A DNA stretch of 47,157 bases from Christensenellaceae bacterium (lineage in GTDB: Bacteria > Bacillota > Clostridia > Christensenellales > Borkfalkiaceae): positions 1 through 47,157 of the forward strand of contig JAEDMA010000001.1 in the NCBI GenBank assembly GCA_016295005.1. Reading direction: 5' to 3'. Positions 15,586-23,380 of this stretch are shown here, piece by piece. The notes under the pieces were generated by a model. It was not told the origin of the DNA, did no database searches, and saw only the letters and a program-made list of their open reading frames with translations. The translations under genes and the position numbers were made by a program. Position 1 is the stretch's first letter, and every line of letters starts with the position of its first letter.

Positions 15586-16014
15586 TTAATTTTTCTTTTT
15601 GTTATAATCGAGCAAAAAACCTTCTAAAATGGAACACGCCGCAAGGCTATCCACGCACGCTTTTCTTTCTTCGCGCGATTTGCCTTGTTCGATAAGGGTT
15701 TGTTCGGCTTCGCACGTGGTACACCTTTCGTCTACCCCGTACACTGTCGTGTTAAGAGTTTCTTTTAATCTTTCTATAAAGAACACGGCTTTTTCCGTCT
15801 GAACGGACGGCGTTCCGTCGAAGTTTACGGGGACTCCGCAAACTATTTCCGTAGTTCCTTTTTCTTTATAAATTTCGGCTATTTTGCTTAAATCGGTTTT
15901 CAGATTCTTTCTGTACACCGTGCAGACCGGCAACGCGTAACCGTTGAACGGGTCGGACACCGCAACGCCTATTCTTTTATCGCCTATATCGAGACACAGA
16001 AACCTTTTCACCAT
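15586..16014 (-). CDS. ruvX: RuvX/YqgF Holliday junction resolvase-like nuclease
   Basis: The 142-residue protein has the RNase H-like fold with FLCLDIGDKRIGVAVSDP at the start, VYGVDERCTTCEAE and a C-terminal Asp in ACVDSLAAC. These supply the three acidic active-site residues. YqgF/RuvX is a conserved nuclease linked to Holliday junction resolution and to processing of 16S rRNA ends. It heads the two-gene unit with the DUF1292 protein. Confidence 0.95.
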   Translation of the reverse strand: MVKRFLCLDIGDKRIGVAVSDPFNGYALPVCTVYRKNLKTDLSKIAEIYKEKGTTEIVCGVPVNFDGTPSVQTEKAVFFIERLKETLNTTVYGVDERCTTCEAEQTLIEQGKSREERKACVDSLAACSILEGFLLDYNKKKN

Positions 16015-16060
16015 TTCATATTACCATAAAAAGGTTATTAAAGCAACAATTATTTACGAA

Positions 16061-16088
16061 ACGAACGGCGGTTTTTTCCGCCGTTCGT
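16061..16088 (-). terminator. Hairpin after the small 55-residue gene
   Basis: A perfect 11-base-pair stem ACGAACGGCGG / CCGCCGTTCGT with a 6-base loop lies seven bases after the stop codon. Only a short T run follows. Confidence 0.65.
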
Positions 16089-16094
16089 GGTTCT

Positions 16095-16262
16095 TTAGTT
16101 TTTTTTCTTCTGTTTTCCGCCATTTTTACCCATTTCGGAAACTTTGTTTATAACTTGTTCCTGACCGTCTTTTACGGCTTGTCTGGCTTTTACGGAATTA
16201 GTTACCAAAACCGCTCCGCCGAGCATTCCCAAAATGACGCCGACTAAAAATTTATCGTTCAT
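16095..16262 (-). CDS. Small membrane protein, YtxH-like
   Basis: A 55-residue protein starts at an ATG at 16262 behind a strong CGGAGG ribosome site. Its N-terminus FLVGVILGMLGGAVLVTNS is one glycine-rich membrane helix. A helical basic tail follows (ARQAVKDGQEQVINKVSEMG), ending in Lys-rich sequence. This is the plan of YtxH-like small proteins. The function is unknown. It lies 44 bases after iscU and may be part of that transcript. Confidence 0.75.
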   Translation of the reverse strand: MNDKFLVGVILGMLGGAVLVTNSVKARQAVKDGQEQVINKVSEMGKNGGKQKKKN

Positions 16263-16306
16263 ATTACCTCCGTTTTACGAAAGTAGTATGCGCGGAAAAA
16301 GTCGAT

Positions 16307-16678
16307 TTATGCGTGTTTTTTCGACTGATAATCTTCTATAGCCGCTTTAATCGCTTCTTCGGCTAATACCGAACAGTGCAATTTCTGCGCGGGAAGTCCG
16401 CCGAGCGCGTCGATTACTCTTTTGTTGGTGAGTTTAAGCGCTTCTTCCACCGTCATTCCCTTTACCATTTCGGTCGCCGTGGAACTGGTGGCGATTGCCG
16501 CCGCGCAGCCGAACGTCTTGAATTTGGCGTCCGTTATCACGTCGTTTTCGATACGAAGCGTTATCTGCATTATATCGCCGCAAACTTCGTTTCCTACCGT
16601 TCCTATTCCGTCGGGATTTTCGATTTCGCCTACGTTTTTGGGATTCTTGAACGTTTCCATTACTTTTTCGTTATACAT
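16307..16678 (-). CDS. iscU: IscU/NifU-type iron-sulfur cluster scaffold
   Basis: The 123-residue protein carries the three scaffold cysteines in family motifs: EVCGD (Cys33, with Asp35), KTFGCAAA (Cys58) and KLHCSVLAEEA (Cys102). IscU assembles 2Fe-2S and 4Fe-4S clusters with sulfur from IscS. I start it at the ATG at 16678 after GAAGGAGAA, which overlaps the iscS stop by eight bases; an upstream in-frame start would have no ribosome site. It is the third gene of the iscR-iscS-iscU unit. Confidence 0.95.
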   Translation of the reverse strand: MYNEKVMETFKNPKNVGEIENPDGIGTVGNEVCGDIMQITLRIENDVITDAKFKTFGCAAAIATSSTATEMVKGMTVEEALKLTNKRVIDALGGLPAQKLHCSVLAEEAIKAAIEDYQSKKHA

Positions 16679-17861
16679 TTTTCGTTTCTCCTTCAACCTT
16701 GAATAGAGGCGACATCTTACGCAATCTGTCAACCGCTTGTTTTAATACTTCTACCGCGTAATCTATTTCTTCCGCGGTGTTACGTTTTCCGAAAGAAAAT
16801 CTTATAGAACCGTGGGCAAGTCCTTCGGGAAGACCTAAAGCCAACAACACGTGCGACGGCTCCAGCGACCCCGACGAACACGCAGAACCCGAAGATACGG
16901 CAATTCCCGCAAGGTCTAAACTGAACAGTATCGATTCCCCTTCTATATATCTGAAAGAAAAGTCCGCGTTTGCGGGAAGTCTTCCTTCTTTTCTCGGTCC
17001 GTTAAGTTTTACGAAAGGAACTTCGGCTAAAACCTTGTTTATAAATCTGTCTCTTAACGAACTTACGTATTCGAAGTTTTTATCCATATCGCGGGCGGCG
17101 ATTTCGAACGCTTTGGCAAAACCTACCACGCCCGGAACGTTTGTGGTTCCGCCCCTTTTTGTTCTTTCCTGATGACCGCCCGTAATTATGCTGTCGATTT
17201 TAAGACCCGTCCTTATATACAACGCTCCTACGCCTTTCGGTCCGTAAATTTTATGAGAACTCATACTCATCAGATCTACGCCGAGCGCTTTGACGTCGAT
17301 TTTAAGAACGCCCGCAGCCTGCACCGCGTCGGTAAACATTACCGCGTTTTTAGAATGCGCTATTTCGGCGATTTCTTTTATAGGCTCTATCGTTCCTACT
17401 TCGTTGTTCGCCATCATGCACGCTACGAGTATGGTATCGTCTCTTATTATGCTTTTTAAGTGTTCCAAGTCAACGAAACCTTCTTCGTCAACCTTCATAA
17501 ACTCTATTTCGAAACCGTCTTTCGCGAGTTCTTTGGCGGTGGTAATCATCGCCGCGTGCTCGATGGGGCTTATGATTATATGCTTGCCTTTATCTTTATG
17601 CGCCGAGGCAATTCCGCGAAGCGCCCAGTTATCGCTTTCCGTTCCGCCCGATGTGAAATACAATTCGCCCGGTTTACAGTTGATTATGGAAGCAATAGTA
17701 TCTCTCGCTTCGTCTACCGCTTTCACCGCTTCTCTGCCGAAACAGTGCTGACTGTTCGCATTACCGAAGTTCTCGGTAAAATACGGTTTCATTTTGTCAA
17801 ACGCTTCTTCGCACAACGGCGTGGTCGCCGCATGGTCGAAGTAAATAGGTGTTTTTACCAT
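16671..17861 (-). CDS. iscS: Cysteine desulfurase IscS/NifS
   Basis: The 396-residue PLP enzyme removes sulfur from cysteine for iron-sulfur clusters and other thio-products. PLP contacts are plain: EHAAM (His102), DAVQAAG near 178 and the Schiff-base lysine in SSHKIYGPKG (Lys204). The mobile-loop cysteine that carries the persulfide is in SSGSACSSGS (Cys328). It lies between the Rrf2 regulator (14 bases upstream) and iscU (8-base overlap). The N-terminal IYFDHAATTP is standard for the family. Confidence 0.97.
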   Translation of the reverse strand: MVKTPIYFDHAATTPLCEEAFDKMKPYFTENFGNANSQHCFGREAVKAVDEARDTIASIINCKPGELYFTSGGTESDNWALRGIASAHKDKGKHIIISPIEHAAMITTAKELAKDGFEIEFMKVDEEGFVDLEHLKSIIRDDTILVACMMANNEVGTIEPIKEIAEIAHSKNAVMFTDAVQAAGVLKIDVKALGVDLMSMSSHKIYGPKGVGALYIRTGLKIDSIITGGHQERTKRGGTTNVPGVVGFAKAFEIAARDMDKNFEYVSSLRDRFINKVLAEVPFVKLNGPRKEGRLPANADFSFRYIEGESILFSLDLAGIAVSSGSACSSGSLEPSHVLLALGLPEGLAHGSIRFSFGKRNTAEEIDYAVEVLKQAVDRLRKMSPLFKVEGETKNV

Positions 17862-17875
17862 AATTTATCTTCCTT

Positions 17876-18277
17876 TTAACGTAATTCTCCGTCAATCAGT
17901 TGTTTAAGATTCATTTCGTCAAGCAACCCGTTTATGCCGTCGTACAGTTTCTTCCATACGCCCGCCGACGGACAACATTTACATTTCGCGCCGTCTTTTA
18001 CGCACTCGATTATCGTCATATCGTCTTCTAACGCCCGTACGATTTCGCCTATCGTTATCTCCTCCGGCGATCTCGTAAGCATATACCCGCCGTTAGTTCC
18101 GCGGTTCGCGGTCACAATCCCCCGCGCCGACAGCATTCGCATTATTCTCTCTAAATATTTGCCCGATACCGATATCTGCGATTCCAGCGCGCTTGCCGAT
18201 ACAATGTTATCGGGATAATTTTTGGCTAATATATGGCACGCCATTAAGCCGTAATGCGTTTTGGACGACAGTTTCAT
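17876..18277 (-). CDS. iscR: Rrf2 family regulator, IscR-like
   Basis: The 133-residue protein has the Rrf2 winged helix: LSSKTHYGLMACHILA, then a recognition helix in VSGKYLERIMRMLSARGIV, then TANRGTNGGYMLTR. Cysteines 92, 99, 101 and 102 (ECVKDGAKCKCC) could hold an iron-sulfur cluster, as in IscR. It heads the isc unit and probably represses it when clusters are plentiful. I use the ATG at 18277; an in-frame TTG lies eight codons upstream. CymR-type control of cysteine genes is a less likely role given the neighbours. Confidence 0.9.
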   Translation of the reverse strand: MKLSSKTHYGLMACHILAKNYPDNIVSASALESQISVSGKYLERIMRMLSARGIVTANRGTNGGYMLTRSPEEITIGEIVRALEDDMTIIECVKDGAKCKCCPSAGVWKKLYDGINGLLDEMNLKQLIDGELR

Positions 18278-18331
18278 CTCTTTTTTTCCCTTTCTTTTCA
18301 AGATAATTGCTACCTTTTTGGTTGCAATTGT

Positions 18332-18360
18332 ATTATAGTAACATTATATCCCGTTGTCAA
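18332..18360 (-). promoter_or_regulatory. Promoter of the isc operon
   Basis: TTGACA (18360-18355), 17 bases, TATAAT (18337-18332) on the minus strand, a perfect match. The region just downstream (GTTGCAATTG area) is where an Rrf2 dimer would be expected to bind. Confidence 0.85.
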
Positions 18361-18468
18361 ACGTTTTACACGCCAAAAAATGCGGTTTTTGAAAAAAATT
18401 TCACGCAAAACATACGTTTGCGTGAATAATTATCGTTCTTTGTTAATATTTAAATTTTGCCCTTTATT

Positions 18469-19662
18469 TTAGTCGGCGATGTCTCTTACCTTATCTAAAA
18501 CGGCTTTTATTTTGTCCGCCGCTATGTCCATTTCTTCTTCCGTATGAGTCGCCATGTAACTTGTTCTTAACAAACTTTTACCGACCGGCACCGCGGGCGA
18601 CACGGTAGAGTTTACGTATACGCCGTCGTCGAAAAGCAGTTTGCAGGCGGTAAAGGTTCTCACGTTGCCGTACGTATAAATCGGTATTATAGGCGTGCCT
18701 TCTTTGTTTTCCATTATTTCCACGCCGCGACTTCTAAGATTTTGGCGCATATAATCGGATATTTCGCGAAGTCTTGCGACTCGTTCGGGTTCTCTTTTAA
18801 GTATTTCGAGAGCCTTTCTTGCGCAGGCGACGCTTGCGGGCGTTATGCTTGCGCAGAAAATGAACGGACGTGAAACGTGGCGGACGTATTCGCATACTTC
18901 TTTCTTTGCCGCCATATAGCCGCCGATACTTGCAAGCGATTTACTGAACGTTCCCATATATATGTCTACTTCGTCTTCTAATCCGAAGTGTTCGGCGGTT
19001 CCCCTGCCGTGTTTTCCGAGCACGCCAAGTCCGTGAGCGTCGTCTACCATTACTCTCGCGCCGTATTTTTTTGCGAGTTTCACTATCTCGGGCAGTTTGC
19101 ACACGTCGCCGCCCATCGAAAACACGCCGTCGGTAACGATAAGTATCCCCGCCGTTTCGGGTACGGTTTTAAGTTGCCTTTCAAGGTCTTCCATATCCGA
19201 GTGTTCGTATCTTAACATTCTCGCAAACGAAAGCCTGCACCCGTCGTATATGCTTGCGTGGTTTTCTTTATCGCAAAGAATATAGTCCGTTCTGCCCGCT
19301 ATTGCGGAAATTATCCCAAGGTTAGACTGAAAACCCGTCGAGAAGGTCACCGCGTCTTCTTTATGCAAAAATTCGGCGAGTTCCTTTTCGAGTTCTACGT
19401 GAATATCGAGCGTTCCGTTTAGAAATCTCGACCCCGAACAACCCGAACCGTACTTTTCCAACGCTTTCACGCCCGCTTCGATTACTTCCTGATTAGAAGT
19501 AAGTCCTAAATAGTTGTTCGACCCTATCATTATGATTTTTTTGCCTTCCATAACGACTTCGGGGCCTTGCTTTGTTTCTAATTTATGGAAATAAGGGTAT
19601 ATTCCTTTCTCTTTCGCTTGTTTTACAACGTCCGATTCCGAACATTTTTTAAATAGGTCCAC
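18469..19662 (-). CDS. Alpha-oxoamine synthase, serine palmitoyltransferase-like
   Basis: The 397-residue PLP enzyme belongs to the family of glycine C-acetyltransferase, 8-amino-7-oxononanoate synthase and serine palmitoyltransferase (SPT). These join an amino acid to an acyl-CoA with loss of CO2. PLP residues are His135 (KENHASIYDG), Asp207 and His210 (VDDAHGLG) and Lys241 (FSKSLASIGG). The N-terminal QAKEKGIYPYFHKLETKQGP and the YGSGCSGSRFLNGTLDIHVE motif resemble Bacteroidetes SPT, which starts sphingolipid synthesis, more than Kbl or BioF as I know them. No sphingolipid or biotin genes lie nearby. It starts at a GTG after GGAGG. Confidence 0.85.
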   Translation of the reverse strand: MDLFKKCSESDVVKQAKEKGIYPYFHKLETKQGPEVVMEGKKIIMIGSNNYLGLTSNQEVIEAGVKALEKYGSGCSGSRFLNGTLDIHVELEKELAEFLHKEDAVTFSTGFQSNLGIISAIAGRTDYILCDKENHASIYDGCRLSFARMLRYEHSDMEDLERQLKTVPETAGILIVTDGVFSMGGDVCKLPEIVKLAKKYGARVMVDDAHGLGVLGKHGRGTAEHFGLEDEVDIYMGTFSKSLASIGGYMAAKKEVCEYVRHVSRPFIFCASITPASVACARKALEILKREPERVARLREISDYMRQNLRSRGVEIMENKEGTPIIPIYTYGNVRTFTACKLLFDDGVYVNSTVSPAVPVGKSLLRTSYMATHTEEEMDIAADKIKAVLDKVRDIAD

Positions 19663-19731
19663 TATTCGCCTCCGTGTTTTTATTTCAGAACTTCTCGCTT
19701 TTACGAAAAGCGTCCGTTAAAAATTGGTTTT

Positions 19732-19760
19732 ATTATACCACTTCTTGAATAAAAACACAA
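19732..19760 (-). promoter_or_regulatory. Promoter of the SPT-like gene
   Basis: TTGTGT (19760-19755), 17 bases, TATAAT (19737-19732) with a TG one base upstream (extended -10) on the minus strand. Confidence 0.75.
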
Positions 19761-19835
19761 GCGAATATTCATTACAGAACGGCGATTGTAGATCTTTTGT
19801 TTCCGCGCCCGATTTCCTTCGGACGGTTGACTTAA

Positions 19836-19861
19836 CGCCAAATTCGCGGGGCGATTTGGCG
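19836..19861 (-). terminator. Hairpin after the HTH/coiled-coil gene
   Basis: CGCCAAATTCGC and GCGATTTGGCG form an 11-12 base-pair stem with a very short loop, 13 bases after the stop codon. There is no T run, so it may be a 3' end stabiliser rather than a classic terminator. Confidence 0.45.
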
Positions 19862-19873
19862 CCGCTCCTCTCG

Positions 19874-20557
19874 TCAGTTGACCGCCAAGGGTCCGTTTCC
19901 GCCGAAATAGTCCGTCTGCTTTATTATAAGACTGCTTTTAGACAGCGCGTTATAAAGTTTTAAGTTCTCTTCCGTAAGCGCCGCAACTTTCAGCTTTAAT
20001 TCTTCGTTTTCCTTTTTTACGTCTGCCGAAATTCTGTCTACGAGAGCGTCTATCTCTCTTTCCAGTTTTTTGTATGCAAACTCGCCTACGGTTTTACGAT
20101 AATCGTATTTATCGCCCGTTTCTTTTTCTATCTCTTCGGATACTTCGTCGATAAGGCTCGGCTTTTCTTTCGCCACGTTTCTGAATTTGTTCTGATACCT
20201 TAACGCAAGTTTTTCGTTACCATCTGCAAGTTCGTAAACGGATTTGCGTATAGATTTACCGTTCATTTTACCGAACATTACCTTTTTTACGAGTTCTCTT
20301 TCCTTTTCGGGAGAAAAGAACTCCGATTTATTTACTTTTATTTCTTTTTCTCCCCAGTACGTTTTTTTAAGGTCCCGGTCTTTTTTACAAGCCCGGGCAA
20401 GCGCGTAGTACATATTTCTGACCGTACCCTTACTCATTCCGGAAGTCGCCGAATAATCCGAAAAAATTTTCGTTAAACTCTTCGTGTTTTCCGTTCTTTT
20501 AAGATATTCGCCGAAATCTTTTATTCGGTTTTCTTTAAATCCGTATATTTTATTCAT
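19874..20557 (-). CDS. Predicted DNA-binding protein with helix-turn-helix and coiled coil
   Basis: The 227-residue protein starts at the ATG at 20557 after GGGAG. Residues about 25-50 (LTKIFSDYSATSGMSKGTVRNMYYALAR) look like a helix-turn-helix. A basic middle part includes GKSIRKSVYELADGNEKLALRYQNKFRNVA. A C-terminal coiled coil (about 165-215) is rich in Lys, Glu and Leu. I do not recognise a characterised family; a transcription regulator or chromosome-associated protein is a guess from these parts. It is divergent from another unknown gene 69 bases away, so the two may be co-regulated. Confidence 0.75.
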   Translation of the reverse strand: MNKIYGFKENRIKDFGEYLKRTENTKSLTKIFSDYSATSGMSKGTVRNMYYALARACKKDRDLKKTYWGEKEIKVNKSEFFSPEKERELVKKVMFGKMNGKSIRKSVYELADGNEKLALRYQNKFRNVAKEKPSLIDEVSEEIEKETGDKYDYRKTVGEFAYKKLEREIDALVDRISADVKKENEELKLKVAALTEENLKLYNALSKSSLIIKQTDYFGGNGPLAVN

Positions 20558-20589
20558 AATTACTCTCCCTTTGGTCGTTTGTTTGTTTA

Positions 20590-20618
20590 TTGACATAACA
20601 TAAAGGTTTTATTCATAT
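20590..20618 (+). promoter_or_regulatory. Promoter giving a near-leaderless transcript
   Basis: TTGACA (20590-20595), 17 bases, TCATAT (20613-20618). The predicted start of transcription is within about three bases of the ATG at 20627, and no ribosome site is present. Confidence 0.5.
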
Positions 20619-20626
20619 TTTTTAAT

Positions 20627-21568
20627 ATGTACTTTTATTTTTCTTCCGCAACGCCCGCCGGAGTAAAACTGAACGACAAACTTCTGGGTATTATCGACGG
20701 CGACGTTATCGGTTGCGAACTCGATATTTCTAAAAAGACGCTTGCGGAAATCTGCCCGCTGACGGGGATAGGAGGCATCTTTTTCGTCATCGATAAAGAC
20801 GTTTTCGTTAAGACCGACCCGCGACTTTGCGTTACAGACCTAAAAGGCGGTTATCTTATAACCGTAAACGACGTAACAGAAAAAAATCGGTTCAAAATTT
20901 ACGCCCAGGAAAAATTCGGCGATTGTTCCGTTACCGTTTTTTGCGACAACGGCAACAAGGTTTCCGTCGAAACCGCTAACGATTTTTATGCCGAAACGCT
21001 TAATTTGCCGATTGAAACCTGTAAAATAAAAAGGGCTTATTCGGATAACGAAAATCTCCTTTTGTTAGATATTTTCTGCGGAAAAAGAATACTTATAATT
21101 TACCGCGTTTCGAATAAAATTAAAAAGTTATTTTTTAAGGAAATTGCCGATTACGACGTTTCGTACGGAATTAAAACGGAAGAAAAACTTAAAGATATGG
21201 CGAAACACAAAATCGTTTGCGAGTGGGCGTTAAAAGGTGATTGTTTCATCGAAAAGTCCGTTTCGGTAACGTGTTCGGAAAAGTTCGACAGATTATCTCT
21301 CCCGCCCCACCTTATTCCGTTCGCGTTTGCAGAAGAACTCGCCGCGGGCGGCGATTACTCTTTTTTTCTTTCCGACGCCTTAAAAGAACACGCCGATAAA
21401 CTAAAAGGTTTTTTAGGAAATTTTATCGGGGTTATGCCGCCGCCAAGATTCAGAAGCCCCGAAGAAATCGGGCTTATTTACAAAATAAGCGACGACAGGT
21501 TCAAAGTAACCTATATCACCGCCGAGCTTAGCGGCGAAAAAATAACCAACATAAAAAAATCCTCGTAG
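20627..21568 (+). CDS. Uncharacterised cytosolic protein
   Basis: The 313-residue protein has no signal peptide or membrane helix. The N-terminal half reads as short beta strands (VKLNDKLLGIIDGD, GGIFFVIDKDVFV, DLKGGYLITVND); the second half mixes strands and a helix around EELAAGGDYSFFLSDALKEH. I recognise no motif and offer no function. It shares an intergenic region with the HTH/coiled-coil gene. Its stop codon lies inside the stem of its own terminator. Confidence 0.75.
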   Translation: MYFYFSSATPAGVKLNDKLLGIIDGDVIGCELDISKKTLAEICPLTGIGGIFFVIDKDVFVKTDPRLCVTDLKGGYLITVNDVTEKNRFKIYAQEKFGDCSVTVFCDNGNKVSVETANDFYAETLNLPIETCKIKRAYSDNENLLLLDIFCGKRILIIYRVSNKIKKLFFKEIADYDVSYGIKTEEKLKDMAKHKIVCEWALKGDCFIEKSVSVTCSEKFDRLSLPPHLIPFAFAEELAAGGDYSFFLSDALKEHADKLKGFLGNFIGVMPPPRFRSPEEIGLIYKISDDRFKVTYITAELSGEKITNIKKSS

Positions 21569-21590
21569 AAATCTACAAGGATTTTTGTTT
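21555..21590 (+). terminator. Terminator overlapping the stop of the unknown plus-strand gene
   Basis: Stem AAAAATCCT/AGGATTTTT plus GTAG/CTAC, then T5 and a second T run. The TAG stop codon at 21566-21568 is in the left arm. Confidence 0.85.
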
Positions 21591-21600
21591 TTTATTTAAT

Positions 21601-21708
21601 TTCACACCGAGATTTATATTCTGTATTATATCGTCCCGACCTCCGCCTGTAAAGCGGCTCTCAAAACCGTTAATATCTGCGGAACACCGCAAGCGGTTTC
21701 GCTTTTTT
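21601..21708 (+). ncRNA. Possible small RNA between convergent genes
   Basis: A promoter-like TTCACA (21601-21606), 17 bases, TATTAT (21624-21629) is followed by about 75 GC-richer bases. These include the foldable pieces GCGG-AACA-CCGC and AAGCG-GTTT-CGCTT, ending in T6 (21703-21708). No family is recognised. The last hairpin may instead serve only as terminator for the minus-strand gene. Confidence 0.3.
21691..21708. terminator. Short bidirectional terminator hairpin
   Basis: AAGCG-GTTT-CGCTT with T6 on the plus strand; on the minus strand the T run is short. It lies 27 bases beyond the stop of the cyclophilin-like gene. Confidence 0.5.
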
Positions 21709-21734
21709 CGTCAGGCAAAAAGTTTTCTTTTACC

Positions 21735-22577
21735 TTATTTAACTTTTACGCTCTTTACGACTACGCCGAAGTTGGTTACGTTGGCTTTTTCGTAAGTAGG
21801 AACGTTTATGGTCTTTTTGTTGTATTCCACGTACTGGTTGCCCTCCGCCGTGAACAAATCTTCGGGTTCTTCGTAATCGGAAGTTTTTACGATATGGCCG
21901 GTTAAACCGAAGTTTTCGTTTACCTTCGTTTCGTCGTATTCGCCGGTATAGTAAACGGTGTAAGAAGTGCGGTTGGAGCCGCCTGCGTACGTAGTTATTT
22001 CGGTAAATGTGTCGGAATTAGTCTCGTCGTCTAAATCGATTTTAGCGAAAACGCAGAATTCACCGTTATAAGACGATATGGAAGACGTGGGCATAAACCA
22101 TTCCGCTCTGCCGGTTGCGGTAGAACCGTTGGTTTTATAGCCGCCTTCGTTTACCGTCCAAGTTCTCCACAAACCTACGGCGCCCTTTACGTTGGTCAGG
22201 TCAGACCCTACCGTGCCGCCGCGCTTAAACTCGCCTTTGATTTCCGGTTTTACTTCGTTAAAAGTAAGTTTGCCTTCTTTGCTTACTATGGAGCCTAACA
22301 TAAGTTGGCTGGAGTAAGAAGTATTCTGATAAATAACGGCGCCTTCGTAATAACCGTTTTTAGCGTATCCGGTAATCGCGTCTACCGTTTCGGGCGCGAG
22401 ATGACGATACATGGTAACGGAAAGCGTTTTTTCTTCCACTACGTTTTCCGCGGTGTTATAAACTTCGAACGTAATTTCGACAGTTCTTAAATCTTCGCAA
22501 GCGGTAAGGCAAAAACACGCCATGCACGCGAGAACGGCTACCGTTAAATTAGCAAATACCTTGATTAAACGTTTCAT
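21735..22577 (-). CDS. Cyclophilin-like lipoprotein
   Basis: The 280-residue protein has a lipoprotein signal peptide with lipobox FCLTACED. A diverged cyclophilin-type prolyl isomerase domain follows: LSVTMYRHLAPETVDAITGY, then NGYYEGAVIYQNT, then the RGGTVGSDLTNVKGAVGL segment and NGEFCVFAKI. Several catalytic positions differ from PpiA/PpiB, so activity is uncertain. It likely acts outside the membrane in protein folding. The start ATG at 22577 follows TGGAGAA; a TTG four codons earlier overlaps that site and is unlikely. Confidence 0.8.
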   Translation of the reverse strand: MKRLIKVFANLTVAVLACMACFCLTACEDLRTVEITFEVYNTAENVVEEKTLSVTMYRHLAPETVDAITGYAKNGYYEGAVIYQNTSYSSQLMLGSIVSKEGKLTFNEVKPEIKGEFKRGGTVGSDLTNVKGAVGLWRTWTVNEGGYKTNGSTATGRAEWFMPTSSISSYNGEFCVFAKIDLDDETNSDTFTEITTYAGGSNRTSYTVYYTGEYDETKVNENFGLTGHIVKTSDYEEPEDLFTAEGNQYVEYNKKTINVPTYEKANVTNFGVVVKSVKVK

Positions 22578-22618
22578 ATTATTCTCCAAAAAAAGATTTC
22601 CCTTTTTCTCTCCTTACT

Positions 22619-22647
22619 ATTTTACTATCGAAAAGCCGTTTTGTCAA
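22619..22647 (-). promoter_or_regulatory. Promoter of the cyclophilin-like gene
   Basis: TTGACA (22647-22642), 17 bases, TAAAAT (22624-22619) on the minus strand. Confidence 0.75.
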
Positions 22648-22812
22648 TAAAAGATTGCATTTTATATGGTTTTAATTATTGTTTTTAACGGTAAATATTC
22701 TTTTAGCGCGTTATCGTTTACTTATATCGCTTAATATGCTAAAATATTTTTACGAAGCGCCGCGCTTTTAACGTCCGGCGTTTTTTATAACCCGAACGCA
22801 CAGGAGAAGAAA

Positions 22813-23304
22813 ATGAAAACAACCGTAAACAGCGTCACTCTCGGAACAATTACCTATGAAGAAAGTCTTTGGTCGGGTAAAAAATAACTTTTCGTAAACG
22901 ACGAGCAACCCGAAAAAATAAACAGAACTCAATTCCGCACGCAGTACGGAAAAACCGTTACGGTAAAGGGCAACATAGTTTTCGGAGCCAAACTTATCGC
23001 AGAAAACGAAACGGTAGCCCTTACCAAACCTATGAGTTGGTACGAAATCGTTCTGGCTTTACTGCCTTTCTTGCTCCCGTTAATCTGGGGCAATTCCGTA
23101 ACTTTATGCCGGATATTCCCCATAACGGGCGGAGCAATAGGCGGCGCGGTAGGCGCATTCTGCGCTATTCTTTCGATTATTTTTATGAAAGAAACGGATA
23201 AGATTTTATTGAAAATCGTTATCGGCTTAGCCGCTCTCGGAATATCCGTTTTAATTCTTTATTTCATCGCTTTGCTTCTTTCCGGATTGATGCAAATGAT
23301 TTGA
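22813..23304 (+). pseudogene. Membrane protein gene interrupted by one in-frame stop codon
   Basis: An ATG at 22813 behind AGGAGA starts MKTTVNSVTLGTITYEESLWSGKK and meets a TAA at 22885-22887. The same frame then stays open for another 138 codons to a TGA at 23302-23304. The downstream part is coherent: LFVNDEQPEKINRTQF, a short beta-rich region, then three or four membrane helices from about 23038. The stop falls in AAA-AAA-TAA-CTT, so one A-to-T change in a Lys codon would explain it. Either the gene is freshly broken, the stop is read through, or the base call is wrong. The family is unknown. Confidence 0.75.
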
Positions 23305-23320
23305 GTTAAAAAATATTTTA

Positions 23321-23344
23321 CCCTCGTATAAAAACGGGGGTTTT
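23321..23344 (+). terminator. Terminator of the interrupted membrane gene
   Basis: Stem CCCTCGT / ACGGGGG with one wobble, then T4 followed by ATTTTG. It lies 17 bases after the stop codon. Confidence 0.7.
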
Positions 23345-23380
23345 ATTTTGTGCCGAAACTATTACTTCGGAGGTTTATAT

